Position numbers and translations under genes: made by a program. From Colwellia sp. Arc7-635 (GTDB lineage: Bacteria > Pseudomonadota > Gammaproteobacteria > Enterobacterales > Alteromonadaceae), in assembly GCF_003971255.1 (NCBI RefSeq), contig NZ_CP034660.1, positions 868,001 through 932,000 on the forward strand: a stretch of DNA of 64,000 nucleotides, read 5' to 3'. Shown in pieces: positions 51,087-59,875 of this stretch (its first letter is position 1; every line of letters starts with the position of its first letter). Under the pieces are notes generated by a model. The model searched no databases. It saw only the letters and a list, made by a program, of their open reading frames with translations, and was not told the origin of the DNA.

Positions 51087-52054
51087 TAGCCGCCCAACAT
51101 CGCTAAATTTTTTGTCGCACCGGTTAGCTTCTCATGTAAAAAATGAGTTTGCTTTTTATCGGTCATCATCGCGCTAATTGCTGATTTTAAAGGCTCGACA
51201 TCATCGGTTTGTAAGTAATCTTTCAAAGATAAACCGGCTTCAGTGAATAAACACAAATGCAGTTTACCTAATGAGCTTACGCGCAGTCGATTACAGCTAT
51301 TACAGAAGTCTTTTGAATAAGGCATGATTAAGCCTATTTTACCTACATAATCAGGATGATAGAATTCTTGCGCTGGCCCTGCCGCTTTGTCGTTAATCAC
51401 GGGTAACCAACCATCAAGGATCAGATTTTGTTTTATCCGTGAACCTTGCACATGCTGGGCATCAAAAAACTCTTGATTATCACCTGTTTGCATTAATTCA
51501 ATAAAGCGTAACGTTACTGGCGTGTCTTTTAACCATGCCAAATAGCTGGCGATGTCATAACCATTGTATTCACGCATTAATACGGTATTAATTTTTACGT
51601 CAATTCCCGCCGCAACCGCCATATCAACACCTTTAAGAATGTGCTGTAGCTTGTCATGGCCGGTGATGGCATGAAATTGTCTGGGGTCTAAACTGTCAAT
51701 ACTAATGTTGATAGCGTCGATGCCAGCATCTATCCAAGACGATAAATGTTCGGGAAGTTTATAGCCATTACTGGTAATCGCGACCCGTTTAATGCCAGGC
51801 GTTTGCTTACAAGCGGCAATAATTTCAGGCAGATCTTTACGCAGTGAAGGTTCACCACCGGTAATGCGGATTTTTTCCGTCCCCATAGCCGAAAATGCTG
51901 AAGCTAAGCGAGTAATTTCAGGTAGTGTTAGAAATTTTCTATCGTGTTCACATTCATAGCCATTCGGTAAGCAATAGCTACAACGAAAATTACATACGTC
52001 AGTGATCGATAGGCGCAAGTAGTAAAACTTGCGACCGAAGTTGTCTGTTAACAT
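51086..52054 (-). CDS. moaA: MoaA, GTP 3',8-cyclase
   Basis: Radical-SAM enzyme for the first step of molybdopterin synthesis. The 322-residue protein has LTDNFGRKFYYLRLSITDVC and the SAM-cluster cysteines C21, C25 and C28 in CNFRCSYC. The second cluster is in FCNSCNRLRVSSLGKLHLCL, and the essential C-terminal GG is present. The ATG at 52054, with AAGGTGAC upstream, is preferred over a TTG ten codons earlier. It leads the moaA-mobA-moaB-modABC-moeB operon, controlled by a Moco riboswitch. moaC, moaD and moaE are not in this window. Confidence 0.96.
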   Translation of the reverse strand: MLTDNFGRKFYYLRLSITDVCNFRCSYCLPNGYECEHDRKFLTLPEITRLASAFSAMGTEKIRITGGEPSLRKDLPEIIAACKQTPGIKRVAITSNGYKLPEHLSSWIDAGIDAINISIDSLDPRQFHAITGHDKLQHILKGVDMAVAAGIDVKINTVLMREYNGYDIASYLAWLKDTPVTLRFIELMQTGDNQEFFDAQHVQGSRIKQNLILDGWLPVINDKAAGPAQEFYHPDYVGKIGLIMPYSKDFCNSCNRLRVSSLGKLHLCLFTEAGLSLKDYLQTDDVEPLKSAISAMMTDKKQTHFLHEKLTGATKNLAMLGG

Positions 52055-52060
52055 GTCACC

Positions 52061-52180
52061 TTTCCAAAGTCGGGAGGCAAACAAGTTTCCTTGTTAACCC
52101 TGGCAAACTCAAAACTAAAATTTGGTTTACGGCTAAATTAGCGTGCTTAAACAAGGCGTTCAGGTTTAGCTAACATAGCT
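52061..52180 (-). promoter_or_regulatory. Moco (molybdenum cofactor) riboswitch upstream of moaA
   Basis: On the minus strand the leader contains GCCAGGG, then the hairpin AACAAG-GAAA-CTTGTT, then TTGCCTCCCGACTTTGGAAA with AAGGTGACATG next. This closely follows the E. coli moaA Moco RNA 3' half (CCAGGGCGAAGG..CTTCGCCTCCCG..TGGAAAGGTG). AACCTGAACG and AGCCGTAAACC upstream fit the 5' half. The ribosome-binding site is part of the structure, as expected for translational control. Ends are approximate. Confidence 0.85.
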
Positions 52181-52443
52181 CGGCGAAAACTAATGATTCA
52201 TTATTTTATATCATATCATCACAAGCATAGTATGATTGTGATCAATATAACAGATAAAGACCTTCGTTATGCTAAGTGTGCTTCAATAAAAAGAGAGTTA
52301 TTTTTTTTATAGCGATAGCATAAGCAAATAATGTTGTTAAGTGTTGTCAAATAATGGCCACTGTGAGTTTTTAATCTGCTGCTTGAGCTGCTAAAAATAC
52401 AGCTGGAAAATATCAAGAAAAACATAAATTGGAAGAGTTTATT

Positions 52444-53679
52444 ATGGTCGATTGTTGTTCTGCCCCCGGATTAATGCCTTTTGAGCAAGCACTAGAAACA
52501 ATGCTTGCCGCGATTTCACCGATTACTGATGTTGAAAAAATTACCTTGAGTGATGGCTTAGGTCGAGTTCTCTCGAACGATATAACTAGCCCAATTAATG
52601 TGCCACCACATGATAACTCTGCAATGGACGGTTATGCTTTTGCTCAAGCGAGCTTACTTAAGCAAACCAGTTTGACTTTAGTCGGGCGTTCTATGGCAGG
52701 ACAACCGTATGAAGGAAAATGCAGCGCAGGTGAATGTGTTCGTATCATGACTGGCGCCAAAATGCCTATTGATTGCGATACTGTTGAAATGCAAGAAAAT
52801 TGCCTGGCGGAAGGCACAAAGATAACATTTAACGAGTCGCGTAATAAAGGTGATCATTTACGCTATGCCGGCGAAGACATAAAAGTGGGTCAGGTGGTTT
52901 TTGTTAAAGGTCGTCGCTTATCTGCTATTGATATTGGCGTGTTAGCCTCGCTTGGCATTAATGAATTAGACGTTTTTCGTAAACTTAATGTTGCCCTCAT
53001 TGCTACCGGTGATGAACTCAAAGCGCTAGGGGAGCCATTAGGTAATGGCGATATCTTTGAGAGTAACAGCTACGCACTGGCTGGAATGTTAAAAAACCTT
53101 AACGTTAATGTGATTAATTTTGGCGTTATTGCTGACGATGAAATCGCTATACGAGAGGCTTTTATTGCTGCAGACGCACAAGCTGATGCTGTGATCTCTT
53201 CTGGTGGAGTGTCGGTTGGTGATGCTGATTACACTAAACTTGTGTTAGAACAGATCGGCGAAATTGCTTTTTGGAAAATAGCGATGAAACCAGGTAAGCC
53301 TTTTGCTTTCGGTAAATTGCCAAATAGTATCTTTTTTGGTTTACCAGGCAATCCGGTTTCAGCGATGGTTACCGCTGATTTGTTAGCTATGCCGGCGTTG
53401 ATGAAATTACAAAACTGTCATGCCGCCGCCGCTTTAACATTAAAAGCAAAAAGTGCTACAGACTTAAGGAAGTCACCTGGTCGTATGGACTTTCAGCGTG
53501 GAGTGTTGGCTTATGACAATAGCGGAGAGCTTATTGTAAACAGTACCGGCAGCCAAGGCTCAGGTATTCTAACCAGTATTGCATCTGCCAATTGTTATAT
53601 CGTATTATCTGCTGAACAAGGGCGCGTTAAGGCGGGCGAAATAGTTAATGTTCGCTTATTTGACCGTTTTTTCTTGTAA
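52444..53679 (+). CDS. moeA: MoeA, molybdopterin molybdenumtransferase
   Basis: Inserts molybdenum into adenylylated molybdopterin. The 411-residue protein has PPHDNSAMDGYAF (with the DNSAMDGYA core), RIMTGAKMP, IGVLASLGI, LIATGDEL, SSGGVSVGDADYTKLVL, MKPGKPFAFG and FFGLPGNPVSAM, the complete MoeA set. The ATG at 52444, with GGAAGAG 8 bases upstream, is chosen over a TTG at 52429. It is divergent from moaA, sharing a 390-base regulatory region. Confidence 0.95.
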   Translation: MVDCCSAPGLMPFEQALETMLAAISPITDVEKITLSDGLGRVLSNDITSPINVPPHDNSAMDGYAFAQASLLKQTSLTLVGRSMAGQPYEGKCSAGECVRIMTGAKMPIDCDTVEMQENCLAEGTKITFNESRNKGDHLRYAGEDIKVGQVVFVKGRRLSAIDIGVLASLGINELDVFRKLNVALIATGDELKALGEPLGNGDIFESNSYALAGMLKNLNVNVINFGVIADDEIAIREAFIAADAQADAVISSGGVSVGDADYTKLVLEQIGEIAFWKIAMKPGKPFAFGKLPNSIFFGLPGNPVSAMVTADLLAMPALMKLQNCHAAAALTLKAKSATDLRKSPGRMDFQRGVLAYDNSGELIVNSTGSQGSGILTSIASANCYIVLSAEQGRVKAGEIVNVRLFDRFFL

Positions 53680-53732
53680 TAAAAATGCAGGTTTGGGTAT
53701 ATAATATAGCGAAAATCTGCGGAGTATAATAC

Positions 53733-54500
53733 TTGTCAAAAACACTCTACTTTATTCCCGGTACTATGTGCGACGAGCAATTATGGTTGCTTGCATGGCA
53801 ACTGTTGCGTGAGCAATATTCGGCAGATTATCAGCTCATACATTTGGTTATCCCCAGTGTGGGTAGCATGGAAGAGGTAGTGAGTGCTTTATCCGCACAG
53901 ATTATCGAAAATGATGCGATATTAATTGGTTTTTCACTCGGTGGTTATATTGCCAGTGCCATAGCTTTAAAGCTTGCCCATCGATTGCAGCACTTAGTGG
54001 TAGTGGCTAATTTTCCAAAAGATTTACCCCTAGCTGAAATTAAACAACGCAAACGTACTATTGATTGGATAAAACAGCGCGGATACTCAGGTATTCCAAA
54101 TAAGCGCATCGACGATTTATTGCTGCCAAACATCAAACATACAAATCCTTGTCACTATGAACAAATAAAACAAGTGATTGTGGCCATGGATCAAAAGCTT
54201 GGCGTCGATGTGTTAATGCATCAACTTAAGGTTTCTATGCATAGACCATCGCTGGTTTATTCATTAACGCAATTGACTTTACCGGTGACTTTTCTGGTCG
54301 GTGATGCTGATGGCTTAGTCGAATTAGGCTCGCTAAGAGAAGAACTAAAAACAGCGTTACGGCCCGAGCTAAAACAAGAGCGAACAGCGCAATATAATGT
54401 TGTGTTAAAAGAAATTTCTAATACAGGTCATATGCTGCCTTTAGAATCACCACAGGCGTTAGCAACGACCTTAATTGACGTATTAATAAATGAAATTTAG
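53733..54500 (+). CDS. Alpha/beta hydrolase
   Basis: A 255-residue alpha/beta-hydrolase-fold protein. LYFIPGTMCDEQLW provides the oxyanion-hole segment, GFSLGGYIASAIAL the nucleophile elbow (Ser), VTFLVGDADGLV the acid loop, and NTGHMLPLESP the catalytic His. The start is TTG at 53733 with GGAG 8 bases upstream. It lies 53 bases after moeA in the same direction and could be co-transcribed, but nothing links it to molybdenum. Substrate unknown. Confidence 0.85.
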   Translation: MSKTLYFIPGTMCDEQLWLLAWQLLREQYSADYQLIHLVIPSVGSMEEVVSALSAQIIENDAILIGFSLGGYIASAIALKLAHRLQHLVVVANFPKDLPLAEIKQRKRTIDWIKQRGYSGIPNKRIDDLLLPNIKHTNPCHYEQIKQVIVAMDQKLGVDVLMHQLKVSMHRPSLVYSLTQLTLPVTFLVGDADGLVELGSLREELKTALRPELKQERTAQYNVVLKEISNTGHMLPLESPQALATTLIDVLINEI

Positions 54501-54658
54501 CTAACAATTAGCGCATAAAAAGTATCTAATTAGCCGTTAACTGACCGCTCTAGGTATTAACTCTCTCGCCGAAAGAAATAAAATGTTTTAAAGCCGTGTT
54601 TGCATGAGTGAAAGCGTGTAAAATAGCGGCAATTATATTTTACGTTAGGACTTTGACG

Positions 54659-56044
54659 TTGAGCGACAGCAAATTTTCATCACTTACCTTGCAACCTGCA
54701 ATTTTAGACAACCTTGCATCACTTGGTTACCATGAGATGACAGAAATACAAGCTAAAAGCCTACCCGCTATTTTAGCTGGACAAGATGTTATCGGCCAAG
54801 GTAAAACTGGCTCAGGTAAAACCGCGGCATTTGGTCTTGGCTTATTGAATAAACTGCAAGTTAAAAAGTTTAGAATTCAAACCTTAGTACTTTGCCCAAC
54901 ACGCGAATTAGCCGATCAAGTAGCGAAAGAAATTAGAAAGCTAGCACGAGCGGTTCATAACATTAAAGTGTTAACGTTATGTGGTGGTACACCATTTGGT
55001 CCGCAAGTGGGATCATTAGAGCATGGCGCACATATTATTGTTGGTACGCCGGGCCGTATCGAAGATCACCTAGGGCGCGGCACGTTGTCATTAGAGCATG
55101 TTGATACCTTGGTGTTAGATGAAGCCGATCGTATGTTAGATATGGGTTTTCAAGCGGCATTAGATAACATCGTTGATAGAATTCCGCAGCAAAGACAAAC
55201 ATTATTGTTCAGTGCCACATTTCCTCAACAGATTCAAAAAATAGCTAATCGCTACTTACAAACACCCGCGGTGATTGAAGTTGAAGCAAACCATGAAGAT
55301 AGCACTATTTCACAGCACTTTTATCGCGTAACAAGTGACGAAGAGCGTTTAACGGCTATTCGATTATTACTGTTAACGCATCAGCCTGAATCGAGCGTGA
55401 TATTTTGTAATACTAAAATAGAAACCCAAAATGTGGCTAATAAATTGGCCGCTTATGGTTTTGGTGTTGTAGCATTGCATGGTGATTTAGAGCAAAGAGA
55501 TAGAGATCAAACCTTAGTACGTTTTGCGAATAAAAGTGCCTCAATACTCGTGGCTACTGATGTTGCAGCGCGTGGTTTAGATATTGAAGCGCTAGACGCG
55601 GTATTTAATTATGATCTTGCTCACGACACTGAAGTACATATTCACCGTATTGGTCGTACTGGCCGTGCAGGTAGTACAGGTTACGCTTTCTCATTATTTA
55701 ATGATAAAGACCGTTATAAAATCGGTTTGTTAGAAGATTATTTAGAGCGTCGTATCGAAGGTGAAGAATTACCTAATAGTGAAGTATTAGACCGTAGTAT
55801 ATTTACGCCTAAAATGACCACGATACAAATTGATGGTGGCAAAAAGCAAAAAGTTAGACCAGGTGATATTGTTGGTGCACTTACCAGTGAAAACGGTATT
55901 ACATTTGAACAAGTTGGCAAAATTCAACTTGGCGCTAACTGGGCATATGTTGCGGTAGATAAATCGGTTGCAAGAAAAGCATTAAATAAACTTACCCATG
56001 GTAAATTAAAAGGGCGTACGTTTAGAGTTAAAGAACTTAAATAG
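54659..56044 (+). CDS. dbpA: ATP-dependent RNA helicase DbpA
   Basis: DEAD-box helicase acting on 23S rRNA hairpin 92 in late 50S assembly. The 461-residue protein has the Q motif, GQGKTGSGKTAAFGLGLL, PTRELADQV, GTPGRIEDHL, LDEADRMLDMGF, SATFPQQI, ATDVAARGLDIE and HRIGRTGRAGSTG. A C-terminal RNA-recognition domain follows (KQKVRPGDIVGAL to the end), which distinguishes DbpA from other DEAD proteins. TTG 54659, preceded by AGGA at 8 bases, gives the family N-terminus; the extension to 54608 covers promoter-like sequence. Confidence 0.94.
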   Translation: MSDSKFSSLTLQPAILDNLASLGYHEMTEIQAKSLPAILAGQDVIGQGKTGSGKTAAFGLGLLNKLQVKKFRIQTLVLCPTRELADQVAKEIRKLARAVHNIKVLTLCGGTPFGPQVGSLEHGAHIIVGTPGRIEDHLGRGTLSLEHVDTLVLDEADRMLDMGFQAALDNIVDRIPQQRQTLLFSATFPQQIQKIANRYLQTPAVIEVEANHEDSTISQHFYRVTSDEERLTAIRLLLLTHQPESSVIFCNTKIETQNVANKLAAYGFGVVALHGDLEQRDRDQTLVRFANKSASILVATDVAARGLDIEALDAVFNYDLAHDTEVHIHRIGRTGRAGSTGYAFSLFNDKDRYKIGLLEDYLERRIEGEELPNSEVLDRSIFTPKMTTIQIDGGKKQKVRPGDIVGALTSENGITFEQVGKIQLGANWAYVAVDKSVARKALNKLTHGKLKGRTFRVKELK

Positions 56045-56062
56045 CCTAGGCGGCTAATTGCA

Positions 56063-56099
56063 GAGGCCTGAAGTAGTTAATCAAGAAATCAGGCTTTTT
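56063..56099 (+). terminator. Terminator after dbpA
   Basis: GCCTGA and TCAGGC pair around a 17-base loop and are followed by TTTTT. The stem is short but well placed. Confidence 0.65.
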
Positions 56100-56281
56100 G
56101 TTAGTATGTTTGATTTCTTGATTCGTATTTACGTTAGAACACCTTTTATTTGTTGAGATAATGCACTCGTCGACAAGTTTATTTGTTGTAGCGTAAATAG
56201 ATATATCTTTAGATTAACAGTGTGCCAAATAGCATTGGCAATGAATATATTCTGGTAATTAAATGAAATCAGGGTATGATA

Positions 56282-56297
56282 CTGTTGATATGTACAG
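56282..56297 (+). promoter_or_regulatory. LexA (SOS) box upstream of yebG
   Basis: CTGTTGATATGTACAG has the CTG-N10-CAG form of the gammaproteobacterial LexA operator, with symmetric CTGT and ACAG ends. It lies 152 bases before the yebG ATG, matching the known SOS control of yebG in E. coli. Confidence 0.75.
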
Positions 56298-56449
56298 TCT
56301 TTGTTGTGTGGGCTTTGTTATGATGAAGTACGCAAGTATTTAATGCATGATAATTTTAATGCATGATAACAACGCTCAATACACATGGCACAATAATCAA
56401 AATCATGAAGATGATTTGAATTTGGTAAATAGTTAAATAAGGGATAACA

Positions 56450-56863
56450 ATGGCAGTTGAAAGTCGATTTGTCGTCATAAGACAAGGTGTGGAGGTAGAA
56501 ACATTCATGGATAAAAAAGCCGCAGATGAATACGATAAAATGCTCGATATGGCAGATAATTTATCTGAAATGTTTGAACAAGCACCTGTCGAGCTTTCAG
56601 AGAGTATCCGTGAAGAACTCAGTATTTATTTAGCACAGAATCGTGATGATGTACTTGTTGCTTTACAGGCAAAAAAAGCAAAAGTCGTTAGTGCTAAAGT
56701 TGTAGCTAAAGCGGTTGCTAAAAGCACAGCTCCTGCCAAAAACACAGAAAAGCCTGATGTTGAAATTAGCAAAGAAAATGATTTAGCTGTTATGCAAAAA
56801 AGTAAAAAAACTAAATCTGCTAGTGCAAAAGCGACGAGTAAAAGTAAAACTGCTGACGCATAA
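56450..56863 (+). CDS. yebG: YebG-family SOS-induced protein
   Basis: The first 70 residues match E. coli YebG: MAVESRFVVIRQGVE, KKAADEYDKMLDMADNL, then a helix with SIREELSIYLAQNRDDV. YebG is a DNA-damage-inducible protein of unknown biochemical role. The second half (about 73-137) is a Lys/Ala/Ser-rich tail (AKVVSAKVVAKAVAKSTAPA and KSKKTKSASAKATSKSK), longer and more basic than in E. coli; it could bind DNA. A LexA box upstream supports identity and regulation. Confidence 0.9.
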   Translation: MAVESRFVVIRQGVEVETFMDKKAADEYDKMLDMADNLSEMFEQAPVELSESIREELSIYLAQNRDDVLVALQAKKAKVVSAKVVAKAVAKSTAPAKNTEKPDVEISKENDLAVMQKSKKTKSASAKATSKSKTADA

Positions 56864-57238
56864 AGCTGTTTGCTTTTAAACTTAAGTCATAGCCGCTCTT
56901 ATCGATTATTGCTTACTTGTGCAGGTTAAAATAATTCAATACTCAGAAGTGCTCATACGCTTTACTTTGTTTTATTTTTCCTGTGCAGAACAATAATATT
57001 TAACGTAATGGCTATAAAAATAATAAGCGCAAACCTGAGTTCATTGAGGCTTTGTCATAATATTATCGAGTTACTTAGAACTTCAGGCTGAGCTTATTAA
57101 GCCTTAAATTAATCTAACCTTTGTTGATTCAGCGATTAATTTACTTAATCATCAATTAACTTAGTCAATAATTGTGCGTTGATCAGTTTACTACGCAGTA
57201 AAGTCTTAATCCTATTTTGCTCATGTATATATGGTGTC

Positions 57239-57970
57239 GTGTTGGAATATCAATTAATTCTTAGTGCCCGTAGAAAAACCATTGCACTGCAAGTGCGTAA
57301 TGCAAAGGTTATTGTCAGAGCACCAACGTTTGTCACCAGTGCTTACGTTGAGAGTTTCATACAAACTAAGCAACATTGGTTACTGCAGAAGATTGCAGAG
57401 CAAAAAAACAGCCACGCTTTAACTCCTCCTTTTACCTTGAAGTTTTCTGGTGAACAGCTAGAGAATAACCCAACTGTTTACATCGACGGTTTGCCACACC
57501 GTGTTTTGATTACGTTTGGTCGACAAAATATTGTGCATGACCCGCTTGAACATAGTTTGACGGTTATACTCAGTGCTCGATATAAAAACCATGATTTAAA
57601 CTCTGCGGCGATATTAGCCAAAGTTAAATCACAAATAGAGTACTGGTTTAAAGTGAGTGTGGAAGCTTATGTTAAGAAAAAAGTAGACGTTTTCTCACAG
57701 CAATTATCACTGTATCCTTCGTCGTTTAAAGTAAGAAAGTACAAATCGCGTTGGGGAAGTTGTAATAGCCGTGATGAATTGAGCTTTAATTATTTACTGA
57801 AAATGCTACCCGCTTGGGTCGTTGATTACGTTATTATCCATGAACTCTGTCATCTCAAACATATGAATCATTCGACAAAATTTTGGCTCTTAGTTGCTAA
57901 ATATTGCCCCGAGTATCAAACGGCTAAAAACTGGTTATTAGAAAACCAAGCCCATCTTCGCTGGGCATAA
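57239..57970 (+). CDS. YgjP-like metallopeptidase-domain protein (DUF45, M48-related)
   Basis: A 243-residue protein of the YgjP/DUF45 family. The zinc site is VIIHELCHLKHMNHSTKFW (HExxH-type HELCH plus a downstream conserved region), preceded by KYKSRWGSCNSRDELSFNY, which is highly conserved in the family. The N-terminal region LILSARRKTIALQVRNAKVI is typical. Family function is unknown; some members lie beside restriction-modification genes, but here the context is neutral. No ATG is available: GTG 57239 or TTG 57242 fit the family N-terminus, and a TTG at 57179 would add 20 hydrophobic residues. Confidence 0.82.
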   Translation: MLEYQLILSARRKTIALQVRNAKVIVRAPTFVTSAYVESFIQTKQHWLLQKIAEQKNSHALTPPFTLKFSGEQLENNPTVYIDGLPHRVLITFGRQNIVHDPLEHSLTVILSARYKNHDLNSAAILAKVKSQIEYWFKVSVEAYVKKKVDVFSQQLSLYPSSFKVRKYKSRWGSCNSRDELSFNYLLKMLPAWVVDYVIIHELCHLKHMNHSTKFWLLVAKYCPEYQTAKNWLLENQAHLRWA

Positions 57971-58610
57971 TATCAACTGAAATAACGATATCGTCAGCTT
58001 GGCACTTCAGTAGCTAGCTTTTAGCATAAGTAAAATTTTTTAAGCATGCTTAGGCCACTCTAGGTAGAGTTTATGGTGCTATCAGGCCATTTTTAAATGC
58101 CTAAAAGACAAGTGTTTAAGGGTTTAATATAGCATTTTGATATTGATAAACTTCTTATCAATGCTGTTATTTAGATTCGTCTATGACTATTACCTAGTAT
58201 CCATTATCAGGCTTTTAATTTTCATACTTTAGTTCTCTAATTTTAACTCCTTACTTTTAGCTCTCTACTTTTATTTTCAAGTCTTTAACTCTTCTCTACC
58301 ACTGCTATAACTAGGCTTTAGCAAAACATTAACATCAAGCCCTCCTGAACCTATGCCTTTGCTTCTTAAAGAAATAACTAGTTGGCATGAGATATGCTGA
58401 TATTTCTTACTTGCTAAGTACACTGTCAAATTAACGTTTAAATGACTGTTAATTGACTTTTACAGTGTGATAAAAAATATAAAACGAAAACATAAAAACT
58501 AAAAGCAAGACTAAAAATAAAACGAAACATAAGACCTCACATAAAATAATAATAAGATCTCAAACATCACTTTGTTTGACAAAGTCACGTTGAGATAAAG
58601 GGAAATTAAA
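57971..58610. other. Intergenic region with pyrimidine-rich imperfect repeats
   Basis: About 640 AT-rich bases. Around 58226-58299 there is a run of imperfect 14-16 base pyrimidine-rich units of the form TTTA(A/G)CTC(T/C)(C/T)TAC. Near 58569-58585, ACTTTG and CAAAGT form a small hairpin ahead of the 31-residue peptide gene. No other gene was found. Confidence 0.45.
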
Positions 58611-58706
58611 ATGAAATTAACTCACTATAGCTGGAAAGCATCCAGTATTTATCTACTTTCTGCTGTCATGTCGCTAGGAATAATTGAGTTTTTACTCAGT
58701 TTATAA
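58611..58706 (+). CDS. Putative 31-residue membrane peptide
   Basis: ATG 58611 is preceded by a strong ribosome-binding site (AAAGGGA, 8 bases). The product MKLTHYSWKASSIYLLSAVM continues SLGIIEFLLSL: a short basic/polar head, then one hydrophobic helix. Small single-span peptides of this kind often modulate membrane partners. I cannot name a family. It lies 200 bases before the receiver-CheC-cyclase operon and may or may not be co-transcribed. Coding status is inferred from the ribosome-binding site and helix only. Confidence 0.5.
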   Translation: MKLTHYSWKASSIYLLSAVMSLGIIEFLLSL

Positions 58707-58902
58707 AAAAGTATCAACAGGTTTATTAAAATGATAATTGTACTGACCACCTATATTTATAGGCGAAATGTGACATTCATCGGTGGTTTTTAGCTTTAAA
58801 GCGTAAAAAAACCTCATTTATCTTAGTATTAGTAATTAACAGCAGCATAAAATTAAGGTAAATTAAGCACCAATAAAAACAATAATTAAGGATCAGTGTC
58901 AA

Positions 58903-59268
58903 ATGAGTACAAATGTTCTTATTTGTGATGACTCTAACTTGGCTCGAAAGCAAGTATTTAGAAGCCTCCCAGAAAGCTTATCAACAGACGTGCAGCTCGC
59001 TAAAAATGGTGAGGAAGCATTAGATATTCTACGTAGTCAAAAAATCGACATTTTGTTCTTAGATTTGACCATGCCTGTTATTGATGGCCTAGGTGTATTA
59101 CAAGCATTAAAAGCTGAAGGTATTACCTTGCCGATATTTGTTATTTCTGCTGATGTTCAGCCTGAAATGCAAAACAGAGTCATGGAATTAGGTGCAAAAG
59201 CATTTCTTCGTAAACCCGTACAATTAGATGTTTTAAATGAAAACTTAAAGGCCCATGGCTTCCTATGA
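58903..59268 (+). CDS. Single-domain response regulator (CheY-like)
   Basis: A stand-alone receiver domain of 121 residues. It has the acidic pocket D9/D10, the phosphoacceptor D54 in LFLDLTMP, S82 at the switch position (VISAD) and K104 (FLRKP). There is no output domain, so it must act through protein contact. The stop overlaps the start of the CheC-like gene by 4 bases (ATGA), so the two are coupled. No histidine kinase is adjacent. Confidence 0.92.
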   Translation: MSTNVLICDDSNLARKQVFRSLPESLSTDVQLAKNGEEALDILRSQKIDILFLDLTMPVIDGLGVLQALKAEGITLPIFVISADVQPEMQNRVMELGAKAFLRKPVQLDVLNENLKAHGFL

Positions 59269-59873
59269 GTGCATTCGACTTAACTGAAGATCAGCAAGAT
59301 TGTTTACAAGAACTGATTAATGTTGCAATGGGGCAAGCAAGTGATCAACTTGCCCGTTATTTAGATACCTTCGTGTATTTAAAAGTCCCTAACATTGAAC
59401 AGGTAAAGTCAGATCAATTATTGGATACTCTTAATCAAGACTTAAAAGCAACGGCTGTCGTTAGCCAAGGTTTTTTTGGGTTTGAGGGCATACGTGGCGA
59501 AGCACTGTTAATGTATGAAGCACAAGACTCACACCGCTTAGCCGATTTACTTGGCTATGAAGCTGATGAGTTGAGCTTTGATGAGCAAATTATAGATTTA
59601 AGTTCTATTTTAACAACAACATTTTTAAATGTTTTTGCGAGCCAAATCGACAACCAAATGTCGTACAGTGCTCCTAGATTGTTGTCGACTGGTTTGAGTG
59701 CGCTTACTCAATATTTGCAACAGCAGTCATTTAATTGGGATTTAGCACTTAAAGTTCGCATTAGTTACCAAGTCACGGATTATTCTTTTAATTGCGAAAT
59801 GGTATTATTAATTCCTGAAGAAGCCATTATGAATATTAAAACTGTTATTGATCGCATATTAGAAGAGTTTTAA
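59265..59873 (+). CDS. CheC-family (CheY-P phosphatase-like) protein
   Basis: A 202-residue protein of the CheC/CheX/FliY type. The phosphatase helix signature is visible as LQELINVAMGQASDQLARYL (Glu and Asn spaced as in E-x2-N). A second copy around IIDLSSILTTTFLNVFASQI has lost the Glu-Asn pair, so one active site is likely. CheC proteins remove phosphate from CheY. Its gene overlaps the receiver gene by 4 bases and precedes the cyclase gene by 2, suggesting it resets this receiver. Confidence 0.82.
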   Translation: MSAFDLTEDQQDCLQELINVAMGQASDQLARYLDTFVYLKVPNIEQVKSDQLLDTLNQDLKATAVVSQGFFGFEGIRGEALLMYEAQDSHRLADLLGYEADELSFDEQIIDLSSILTTTFLNVFASQIDNQMSYSAPRLLSTGLSALTQYLQQQSFNWDLALKVRISYQVTDYSFNCEMVLLIPEEAIMNIKTVIDRILEEF

Positions 59874-59875
59874 TT

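Noticed and set aside
52225-52250. FNR or CRP operator between moaA and moeA
   Set aside because: ATTGTGATCAAT is palindromic, but the half-site spacing matches neither the FNR (TTGAT-N4-ATCAA) nor CRP consensus well enough to call.
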